Source: Cypionkella sinensis
GTDB lineage: Bacteria > Pseudomonadota > Alphaproteobacteria > Rhodobacterales > Rhodobacteraceae
Length of the DNA stretch: 64,000 nt
Direction: 5' to 3'
Assembly: GCF_042646385.1 (NCBI RefSeq)
Contig: NZ_JBHRTO010000001.1
Coordinates: forward strand, 2,604,001 to 2,668,000
Part shown: in pieces, positions 42,530-49,967 of the stretch
Layout of the letters: each line of letters starts with the position of its first letter
How positions within the stretch are numbered: position 1 is the first letter of the stretch
Made by a program: the position numbers and the translations under genes
Notes under the pieces: model-generated
The model's input: the letters and a program-made list of their open reading frames with translations, nothing else
Told to the model about the DNA's origin: nothing
Database searches by the model: none

Positions 42530-43894
42530 CTAAGCCAGCACCACAAGATCAACGGGCGCGGCAAGCCCGGCCACGCTTTCACCATCGCGGTGCAGGACGG
42601 ATGGATTGACATAGCCCTGCGCCTCTGCCCGCTCATGCGTGCGGGCATCTGTCAGTGCGCGGGTATGCTGAACCTTGTTGGCGCTTTCCAGCTTTGACGC
42701 CAGATTGACAGCATGGCCGATCACGGTGAACTCGAAGCGCCCTTGCGAGCCGACGATGCCCACGGTGACATCACCCGATGCCACCGCCACGCCTGTGGTA
42801 AACCGACCCGGCCAGCCCAAAGCGGCAAACTCCGACTGCTGCGCATCCAAGGCCGCGATCACAGCCGAAGCGGCGCGCAACGCGTCTGCGGCATAAGTCT
42901 CACCCGGATGCACCGCGCCGAAGGTCGCCAATATGCCATCGCCCATGAACTTGTCGATCTGGCCGTTATGCTGCTCAATCTCGGTCAGGCTGATCTGCTG
43001 ATAATGGGCCAACACGCGCATGACCGTCTCGGGCGGCAGGGTCAGCGCAGTTTTAGTAAAGCCGCGCACATCAACGAACATCACCGCAGCCTCGCGCACC
43101 TCGCCCTGCCCAGCTCCGGGCATTTCGGCCGATTGGGTGATCAGATCGGCGACTTCGGGGGCGAAGAACTGGCTGAGATCTTCGGCAGCGGCATGACTTT
43201 GGATCGCGTCAAAGAGCACCAAGCGCGCCCGAAACAGGGCAAAGGTCAAGATCAGGGTAACGCCCAAAATGGTGATGACCTTGTCGATCTCAGCGCCAAT
43301 CAGCACGGTGTTCGAGGTCAGATATTCGACGTAATTGCGCGTGACATGCATGTTGTTCATGTCATAGGTCAGCGCGTAAAGCACCATCAACACCCAGCCC
43401 GATGCCGCGATCAGCCCGGAAAAGAAAACATAGCGCGGATCAAACCGTAGGGCGCGCAAGGCGATGAAAAAGAACAGGTAAATCATCGTCGGCGATTTTA
43501 GATAAAAGGCTGGCGGTTGCTGATACTGGATGTGAAACGAAAAGATCATGCCGCACAGCAGGCCCACATCGACCACCATCGACAGCATTAGATACCAGCC
43601 GGGCAGCACCATGCGGTATGACAGAAAAACCCGAAACAGGGTGAACACCAGATAGGCCGCCAAAGTGATCGGCACAAAGTTTTCACCCGCCGTGCCTTCG
43701 GCCCGCGGTGCCACCCAATACAACACAGTCAAGAAGCCGACGATACTAAGCTGCGCCCAGCTGATCGTCTGTTCGGCTGCAGTTTCCCGCCGGTCAATTT
43801 CGGCCATCACGCGCGGCGGAATCGCTGCGCCATGCGGATCGCCCGTCCAGATGTAGACCGCAAAATCTCGCAGAGAGGGGGGAACGTATGGCAA
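42530..43894 (-). CDS. Membrane class III adenylate/guanylate cyclase
   Basis: A 454-residue protein with six predicted membrane helices between residues 45 and 225, a linker helix and a class III cyclase domain (about 265-450). Metal Asp 275 (FVDVRGF) and 319 (IDKFMGDGILATFG) are present, but the transition-state Arg position reads VNLASKLES, with Lys in place of Arg. The start seems to be TTG at 43894, seven bases after AAGGA. It is followed 62 bp later by the ferredoxin-fused cyclase gene. The six-helix sensor part is not recognised. Confidence 0.87.
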   Translation of the reverse strand: MPYVPPSLRDFAVYIWTGDPHGAAIPPRVMAEIDRRETAAEQTISWAQLSIVGFLTVLYWVAPRAEGTAGENFVPITLAAYLVFTLFRVFLSYRMVLPGWYLMLSMVVDVGLLCGMIFSFHIQYQQPPAFYLKSPTMIYLFFFIALRALRFDPRYVFFSGLIAASGWVLMVLYALTYDMNNMHVTRNYVEYLTSNTVLIGAEIDKVITILGVTLILTFALFRARLVLFDAIQSHAAAEDLSQFFAPEVADLITQSAEMPGAGQGEVREAAVMFVDVRGFTKTALTLPPETVMRVLAHYQQISLTEIEQHNGQIDKFMGDGILATFGAVHPGETYAADALRAASAVIAALDAQQSEFAALGWPGRFTTGVAVASGDVTVGIVGSQGRFEFTVIGHAVNLASKLESANKVQHTRALTDARTHERAEAQGYVNPSVLHRDGESVAGLAAPVDLVVLA

Positions 43895-44035
43895 GACGCT
43901 TTCCTTCTGTCCGCTTGACCGATGGATAAGGTGAATATGGTAGCGGAAAGTCGTTGCTCTAGCTGGTTTTCACGTCACAAAAAAGCGACATTTCTACGCG
44001 CAGGGTCAATGTGCGAAAATCACGCCAAGTCGCCA

Positions 44036-44869
44036 TCACACGTCGATCACCTGCAGATCGCGTCCACAGAACGCCCCCGGAAATATGCGTTTTGCCGCCT
44101 GCTCAATCTGTGTCAACTCATCATCGGTGCGGTTAAAACTGTGGTGAATGAAGCCGACCTGCTTGGCCCCGGCGGCTTGGGCAAGGCGCACGCCGTGTTG
44201 CCAGGTGGAATGGCCGAAGCCTTTGAAATTTGGCATTTCTTCATCCAGAAACGTCGCGTCGTAGACGAAAAGATCTACATTTTCGATCAGGCGCAGCACG
44301 GTTTCATCCAGCACGCCATCTTCGTGTTCTGTATCTGTGATGATGGCAATCGAGCGGCCCGCAAATTCGACACGGTAGCCGACAGCATTGCCCGGATGGT
44401 TGAGCATTCCGGTCTGGATCGTGACACCGGGATAGGGTGTCAGCACGTCGCCCACGGTGAAATCGCGGGCATCAATGCCTGCGCTGCAATAATCCGGGCC
44501 GATCGGAAAGAACGGCTTGCGCATGAATTCTTTCAGCATCTGCCGAGTCGTCATCTCGGTGCCCATATGGCCTGACCACAGCTTGAGCGATGATTGATTG
44601 CAATACATTGGCTTGAAAAACGGCAAGCCGCCGATGTGATCATAATGGGTATGGGTGAAGTAGAGGGTCAGATCTTTGCAGCCCGCGGCAGCAAGCGCAT
44701 GACCAGCGCCCAGCGCACCGCTGCCCGCGTCGAACATGATCACATGATCGCCACAGCGCATTTCCATGCAGGTGGTATTGCCGCCGAATTCCTGGAACTG
44801 TGGCCCGCTGACGGACAGACCACCGCGCGTACCCCACAATTTCAACTGAAATTTCGGCTGCACAGTCAT
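44036..44869 (-). CDS. Metallo-beta-lactamase-fold hydrolase, possible phosphodiesterase
   Basis: A 277-residue MBL-fold protein. It starts MTVQPKFQLKLWGTRGGLSVSGPQF and has the metal motif FTHTHYDHIGGLPFF (HxHxDH), then later His/Asp ligands NHPGNAVGYR, ITDTEHEDG, GHSTWQHG and FIHHSFNRTD. The fold includes RNase Z, cyclic-nucleotide phosphodiesterases and lactonases. Sitting between cyclase genes and a cyclic-nucleotide-binding protein, it may degrade the same messenger (inference). The ATG at 44869 was chosen; a TTG at 44920 is an alternative. A 238-bp gap with no clear gene lies upstream. Confidence 0.78.
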   Translation of the reverse strand: MTVQPKFQLKLWGTRGGLSVSGPQFQEFGGNTTCMEMRCGDHVIMFDAGSGALGAGHALAAAGCKDLTLYFTHTHYDHIGGLPFFKPMYCNQSSLKLWSGHMGTEMTTRQMLKEFMRKPFFPIGPDYCSAGIDARDFTVGDVLTPYPGVTIQTGMLNHPGNAVGYRVEFAGRSIAIITDTEHEDGVLDETVLRLIENVDLFVYDATFLDEEMPNFKGFGHSTWQHGVRLAQAAGAKQVGFIHHSFNRTDDELTQIEQAAKRIFPGAFCGRDLQVIDV

Positions 44870-45107
44870 GCCAACGGCCCGAACAAAAGCCGTGTAGCCG
44901 CGCTTTTCCTGCACAGGCAAGACGCTGTTTCAGTGCCGCAGATCGCCAATATAAGATTTCCCCAGTCGCAGATCATCAGAGAATAGAAACCATCGCAGCA
45001 AGATGCGAGGCCCGATTGCGCCTGTCATCAAAAACAGTGCCGCTGGCACAGAATATAGCCAGACAGTTTTGTCGGAAGCATGGCAACATGCGCCTGGTCC
45101 TTTCGGA

Positions 45108-45578
45108 TCAAGCGCGTTTGGAAAGTTCTGCTACCCGACTGCGTGCCTCGGAAAGCTCGATCGTGGTCTGGCTCAGGCGATCCGCCAGCACACGCACGAC
45201 TTCGATCGTCATTTCAGGGAAATCCGACATCAGTTTGAAGAAATTGTCTTTGCTGATTCGCAGCGCCTCTACCGTGGTGGCTGCCTTGACTGTGGCGGTG
45301 CGGGCCACATCGCACAGAATTGCAATTTCGCCCACGATGGCATTTTCTTCGATATCGGCTACTTTAATCTGGCCTGTAGGGCCATCCACGATCACATCCG
45401 CCCGACCAGACAACAACACAAAGGCCGCATCGCCTGCATCACCCTGCCGGCACAAAATCTCTCCAGCGCGGTAAGACACACGCTCTGACGTGAAGGCGAG
45501 CAGTTTGAGTTTGGCCGGAGAGACCCCGGCAAACAGCGGAACCTGCTTCAGCATTTTGACTTCGTCATTCAGTAGCAC
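45108..45578 (-). CDS. Stand-alone cyclic nucleotide-binding domain protein
   Basis: A 156-residue protein that is essentially one cNMP-binding domain: VPLFAGVSPAKLKLLAFTSERVSYRAGEILCRQGDAGDAAFVLLSG, then the phosphate-binding cassette region NAIVGEIAILCDVARTATVKAAT, where G-E and R-T-A match CRP. A C-terminal helix (VVRVLADRLSQTTIELSEARS) follows but no HTH. It should bind cAMP or cGMP and act through a partner. The GTG at 45578 is chosen because AAAGG lies seven bases before it. It follows the ABC-like gene by 59 bp with a hairpin (45601-45619) in between. Confidence 0.85.
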   Translation of the reverse strand: MLLNDEVKMLKQVPLFAGVSPAKLKLLAFTSERVSYRAGEILCRQGDAGDAAFVLLSGRADVIVDGPTGQIKVADIEENAIVGEIAILCDVARTATVKAATTVEALRISKDNFFKLMSDFPEMTIEVVRVLADRLSQTTIELSEARSRVAELSKRA

Positions 45579-45600
45579 GTCGTCACCTTTCCACCGTTCG

Positions 45601-45619
45601 GGCTGGCATTCCGCCAGCC
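45601..45619. promoter_or_regulatory. Stem-loop GGCTGGC-ATTCC-GCCAGCC between the ABC-like and cNMP-binding genes
   Basis: Perfect seven-base arms with a five-base loop lie 18 bases after the ABC-like stop and about 20 bases before the cNMP-binding start. No U-run follows on the minus strand, so it may be a processing hairpin or partial terminator. Confidence 0.45.
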
Positions 45620-45637
45620 GCAACACGTTTGCGTCAA

Positions 45638-48358
45638 CTATGCCGACATCAGTTCTTTGAAGATACCATTCTTTTGTGAAAGTTCTGCATGTGAACCGTC
45701 TTCTACCAGCCGACCACGCTCAAAAACTGCAACCCGATCGAATTGATTGGCGAATCTGGCATTGGAAATCACCCAAGCAACGGCGGGGTTACGGCCATCG
45801 CGGTGCAAGTATTTCAGCGAAGCTGTCAGTACCTGTTCCTGAGTACGGGTGTCCAGCGACGACAGTGGCCGATTGAACAAGTAATAATCTGAACGGCGGA
45901 TCAAGGCGCGCGCCAGCGCCAGTTTCTGCCGCTGCACCGAGGTCAGCCGCTTGCCGCCCGCGCCGATATGGAAATCCAATCCAATCGAAAGCAACGTCTC
46001 ATAGATACCCAATTCACGCAGCACGCCGCCAGCAACGCCATAGATACGCTCGACCCCGTCGCGATACTTTTGGCTGATCCGGCCGAACAACATGTTATCC
46101 AGCAAAGTCCCCGAAACCATGTATTGCTCGGGGTCATAAAGCTCGATTGCGTCCTTGAGATTGGCTGGAAGCCCTTCATGGAAGGTCGTCCGGAAGGCGA
46201 CGATCTGTGCCATCATTTCGGGGGTAAGCAGACCGAAACGATGCCGCGGTTCGATATAATCAAAGCTGAGCCGGATCATCATCGCGCGGTCTGTATCGCT
46301 GACATTTGCTTTGCTTTTATCTATGTTTTTCAAAAGCATCGCATAGGTTGGAATGTCTTCTGACCGCATGAAGGTCAATTGCTGAAAGAACGGGTGATCG
46401 GGCGGAAGATCACTGAACAATTCGATGGCGTTGCGCGCCACCTCGGTGCCCATCGTGAATAGCACATCGGCCAGACCCTGCTGTTTCAACACGCTGAGGA
46501 AATACGGATTGTCGATGATCGCGCCCGCTTTCAACTCGGGAGAGCGGGCGTTGCCGAACAGCAGATTTTCAATGACCGTGGCTTCGGTGTTGTAGGTTCC
46601 AGGCTCGAACGGTTCGATCAATCCGTTCAGATCGGCCTTGGTCAAGGCGTCACGCAGCACGTGCCGCATCTCGACCGTCTTGGCTTTCAACTCGCCATGC
46701 TCCTCAAGGTTGACGTTGGACCGCAGCGCCAGATCAAACATGTCTCGGGTCAACGCAACCGCATCCAATGCGGCATAAACTGATGGCATCAGGGCTGCCT
46801 GATCGGTGGCTCCTTGATGCGCGAAGTCGATCCAATCGGAGTTGATGTCGAAATCCGGGTTGCCCGCCCAGATCGCTTCCCGCTTTTCCCACTGACGTTG
46901 CGTCAGCGCTGCGCCATCAAAGACGGGTTCCGTGATCGGCGCATGTTTCAGCCCATAAAGCAGGTTATCGCGCACGGTTCCGAAGAAGAAATAAGCCTCC
47001 GGGCCCGCGTAGGTGATCGAACGGCCGCTGAGCGATTCGGGCAGGCTGTGCAGATCGGCGTCACCAATGCTGATCTGGCCTTGCGTGGGCCAGATGATGC
47101 GGGACAAAACCTCGGCAACGATCTCGGCACCAGAACCCGCGTTACCAATGATCGCAACCGTTTCACCCGGTGGCAGCGTGAAGTTGACGCGATCTAGGCC
47201 CACAGCGCCGGTATCATCGGTGACGCCCAGATTGACCGCGGCAAGCGGGCCGGTCAGTTTGCCATCGGCGCGTTCCGCCGAGACGGCCTGAATTTCGGGG
47301 TCGAGCAGGCCATCGACGGCGAATTGGCCAATCACCTGATTGTATTTGATCTGCACATCCTGACGGTTCTGATCCCAATCAATCAATTCCTTCAGCGGGC
47401 CGGGAAGATCTTTGTAGGCCCCGATGACTGCGACCAACTGCCCGATATCCAACTGGCCTTGCAGCGCCAGATAGCCGCCAACGCTGTAGAACAGAAATGG
47501 CGTGACCGAAGCGAGGAAGTTGTTGATGAACTTCACCATGAACTTCCACTGATAGATGTCGAAGCGGATCTTGTAGATGCGCCCCAGCCGCGACGAAATA
47601 TCAGCACGCTCAAAGTTTGAAGTGTCATAAGCGTGGATCGTGTTGATGCCATCCACGATCTCGCTGACGCGCCCCGCCAATTCGCGCGCAGTCAGTTGCC
47701 GCTCGCGGCCCAGAACCAGCAAGCGGCGGCGCATGCGGGGGATGATAAAGCCCTGCACCGCGACAAGTGCCGTGGTGATCAGCCCCAACGGGATGCTTTG
47801 CACAAAGATGAAAGCAAGCGCCATGATCGCCTGCCCGCCCAGCAGCGCGGGGGCGACAAAAGCATCGCCGGTGAAGCCGCCCAGCGGTTCAACCTCGTCT
47901 TTCACCATACTGGAGACTTCCGCGCCCTTCAGCCGTTTGAACGTGGCGGGCGGAAACCGCAGAATGTGATCGACCAACGTGAAGCGGATGCGGCGCAACA
48001 ACCGCTCACCCAAGCGGCCCTTGTAGGTGTTGATGTAGTATTTGAAGAGCCCGTTGACGATGACCAGCAACAGAAACACGCCGCTCAGCGCAAACAGGGT
48101 GGCAAGACGGTTCAACTCGATGCCATTAAACAGCGCCACATGGCCAATAAACGGCAAGTCGAATGCAATCTGCATGAAGTTTTGCGTGGCAGACGGATCG
48201 GCAAATCCATCGCCTTGGATCGGGCCGTTCACAATCTGCTTCGGCAGATTGAGCGACAGGAAATACGGGATCATCGACAGCCCGACAACCGCCAGCACCC
48301 AAAGCTGTTGCCGCTTGGTATGCGTCCAGATGTAGCGCGAGATGTTGGGGTCCAGCAT
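45638..48358 (-). CDS. ABC exporter-like protein with degenerate nucleotide-binding domain and large insertion
   Basis: A 906-residue protein with an N-terminal exporter-type membrane domain (about 15-320) and a C-terminal NBD. Walker A reads GNAGSGAE (about 405), with Ala in place of Lys. The signature reads LTSVQRQKLALARAL, lacking LSGGQ. Walker B reads YYLFNRPLSSLD, with Asn-Arg where Asp-Glu is expected, and the H-loop has ISNA. Between the Q-loop side and the signature lies an insert of about 280 residues carrying two more copies of the NLLYG-like element (GTVRDNLLYG, ATVIENLLFG, GTLLDNMLFG). ATP hydrolysis is doubtful. It sits among cyclase and cNMP-binding genes. Confidence 0.85.
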   Translation of the reverse strand: MLDPNISRYIWTHTKRQQLWVLAVVGLSMIPYFLSLNLPKQIVNGPIQGDGFADPSATQNFMQIAFDLPFIGHVALFNGIELNRLATLFALSGVFLLLVIVNGLFKYYINTYKGRLGERLLRRIRFTLVDHILRFPPATFKRLKGAEVSSMVKDEVEPLGGFTGDAFVAPALLGGQAIMALAFIFVQSIPLGLITTALVAVQGFIIPRMRRRLLVLGRERQLTARELAGRVSEIVDGINTIHAYDTSNFERADISSRLGRIYKIRFDIYQWKFMVKFINNFLASVTPFLFYSVGGYLALQGQLDIGQLVAVIGAYKDLPGPLKELIDWDQNRQDVQIKYNQVIGQFAVDGLLDPEIQAVSAERADGKLTGPLAAVNLGVTDDTGAVGLDRVNFTLPPGETVAIIGNAGSGAEIVAEVLSRIIWPTQGQISIGDADLHSLPESLSGRSITYAGPEAYFFFGTVRDNLLYGLKHAPITEPVFDGAALTQRQWEKREAIWAGNPDFDINSDWIDFAHQGATDQAALMPSVYAALDAVALTRDMFDLALRSNVNLEEHGELKAKTVEMRHVLRDALTKADLNGLIEPFEPGTYNTEATVIENLLFGNARSPELKAGAIIDNPYFLSVLKQQGLADVLFTMGTEVARNAIELFSDLPPDHPFFQQLTFMRSEDIPTYAMLLKNIDKSKANVSDTDRAMMIRLSFDYIEPRHRFGLLTPEMMAQIVAFRTTFHEGLPANLKDAIELYDPEQYMVSGTLLDNMLFGRISQKYRDGVERIYGVAGGVLRELGIYETLLSIGLDFHIGAGGKRLTSVQRQKLALARALIRRSDYYLFNRPLSSLDTRTQEQVLTASLKYLHRDGRNPAVAWVISNARFANQFDRVAVFERGRLVEDGSHAELSQKNGIFKELMSA

Positions 48359-48525
48359 GGCCTTAAGGCTCTCCAGCAATAAATCGGCGCCTTGATGAAA
48401 AATCAAAGGGGCAGAGGGTCATGTCGTGCCAACCAGAAATGGGCAAGGGTCAAGCAGGGCATCATTGAAAACAAACGTGGCTGACACTCAACGCCAAGCC
48501 CGCAAAGGTGGCAAGACGTTTATCA

Positions 48526-49698
48526 TCACGCGAGGGCCATTCGCAATGCGGCTTTGGCCTTCATATGGCTGGCGGCCTGTGCATAGCCGCCCGCTGCTCC
48601 GTCGATGAAATGCATATGATCCTGCGCGCGCAGCGATGGCACGATGCAGGTGACAAGCGCCTGATCCTGCTTGTGCAGGCCAAATTGGCAAACTCCGGCC
48701 GTGGAAGCCGCTTCAAGCAAGGCCTCAATCTCGGCAAGTCCGGCGGCGTTGATATCGATGGTCATCTTCAAGCCATCGTCAAACTTGCGAAAATCAGTGT
48801 TGCGAGTCATCTGGCGCACATAATCACGAGCGTTGAAGCCGCCCAGCGTCAGATTGGTGCGATAAAGCAGCACGGTCATGAAGATGGCCACAATCACCTT
48901 GATCCGCGCCATCACGCGTTTGCCGCGCGGCGCACGGGCATGAGTCTCAGATGCCACGCCGCCCAAGGTCAGATGCGGCACCGGGCCCTCGGGAGGAAGC
49001 GGATTACCCAAGCCACCGGCTTTGTTGGCGACGGCTACAACTCTGGCCACAAGCGATCGAAAATCATCGGCGCGCGCTGTTGGGGTTGGAACGGCAATGA
49101 TCGACACGATCTGACCGTTGCGCGATGCGACGGGATTCCAACGGCAGGATAGCCCAGTCAGATCGGCCCTGCTGCCGGGATCTGCCTTTGGCACCGCGAA
49201 ATGCCCCAGTTTCATCTGCGCCTCGGCCCAAGCCGCGCCGCCGCCTGCGAACATCGCGAAGGTCATATCGGAGCTGGCCTGAAAGCGGGCGATGCGCACA
49301 TCATGGCCCGCCGCGCGCACGGCATCGAGCGGCACCAAAGCGGTGCGCATGTTCAGCCCCAGATCCTCCTCGATCCAGCGCGCAACGGCTGCCAAGGCCG
49401 TGCCTGCCGCAACCATGCCATTGGGCGGCACCGCAATCACCGCGCCATCGCCGCCGAACACGAACGGATAATCCCCGCCCTCCAGCGCGTTCAATACGGC
49501 GGTGATCACAGAGGCCCCGGCCATGTTGACGGATTTATACTTGCCGCGCGCAATAGCTTCGGTCGAAGACACGACATCCGCCACCGCCAATGCCCAACCT
49601 TCGGGCAGCGGCCGATAGCGTGCCAGATTGGCCACATCCTCGAACTCGGCAAAGGTCGGCAGGTCCGACAGGAAAGCATTGTCATTCTGGTTGGTCAT
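48526..49698 (-). CDS. DUF3095 protein with class III cyclase-like N-terminal domain
   Basis: A 390-residue soluble protein. Residues 33-135 contain WALAVADVVSSTEAIARGKYKSVN and YPFVFGGDGAVIAVPP. These resemble the two metal-Asp strands of nucleotide cyclases (D41 and D84, the latter in GGDG). A C-terminal region follows with a hydrophobic segment (ARIKVIVAIFMTVLLYR, about 275) and VCQFGLHKQDQALVTCIVPS. This is the DUF3095 family, of unknown function. It lies at the head of the minus-strand cyclase cluster, 167 bp before the ABC-like gene. A cyclase-related or messenger-sensing role is inference. Confidence 0.8.
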   Translation of the reverse strand: MTNQNDNAFLSDLPTFAEFEDVANLARYRPLPEGWALAVADVVSSTEAIARGKYKSVNMAGASVITAVLNALEGGDYPFVFGGDGAVIAVPPNGMVAAGTALAAVARWIEEDLGLNMRTALVPLDAVRAAGHDVRIARFQASSDMTFAMFAGGGAAWAEAQMKLGHFAVPKADPGSRADLTGLSCRWNPVASRNGQIVSIIAVPTPTARADDFRSLVARVVAVANKAGGLGNPLPPEGPVPHLTLGGVASETHARAPRGKRVMARIKVIVAIFMTVLLYRTNLTLGGFNARDYVRQMTRNTDFRKFDDGLKMTIDINAAGLAEIEALLEAASTAGVCQFGLHKQDQALVTCIVPSLRAQDHMHFIDGAAGGYAQAASHMKAKAALRMALA

Positions 49699-49967
49699 GC
49701 AGGCAACCTAGCATGATTTTTGACGGAAGCAGGTGGCAAAACTTGCGCCGCTTAGACTTCGCGCACAACACTCTGTATTCTGCGCAACAAAGGTGTGTAA
49801 CCCATCGCTAACACGTTGCGAAAAGAGAACTTTGGAAGCACCGGCACCATTTTCAACGTGAAACGTTGCATTTTGATTGCAATTCGCGAGAACTCCCGCT
49901 TGCAATGGCCCAGCCAAGCAATGGATCCCGCATGATCCAAGCCAAAGGACGGAATAGGTCAGAACGG
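49699..49967. other. Divergent intergenic region before the ABC importer
   Basis: No gene is supported in this 269-bp gap. It contains an inverted repeat CAACGT-GAA-ACGTTG at 49854-49868 and a second ACGTTGC at 49813, 50 bases earlier. These may be regulator sites for the DUF3095 gene or the importer operon. Confidence 0.45.

Noticed and set aside
44870..45107. Possible gene or RNA in the 238-bp gap before the MBL-fold gene
   Set aside because: No ORF with a family match, no tRNA-like fold and no strong hairpin were found; treated as promoter region.
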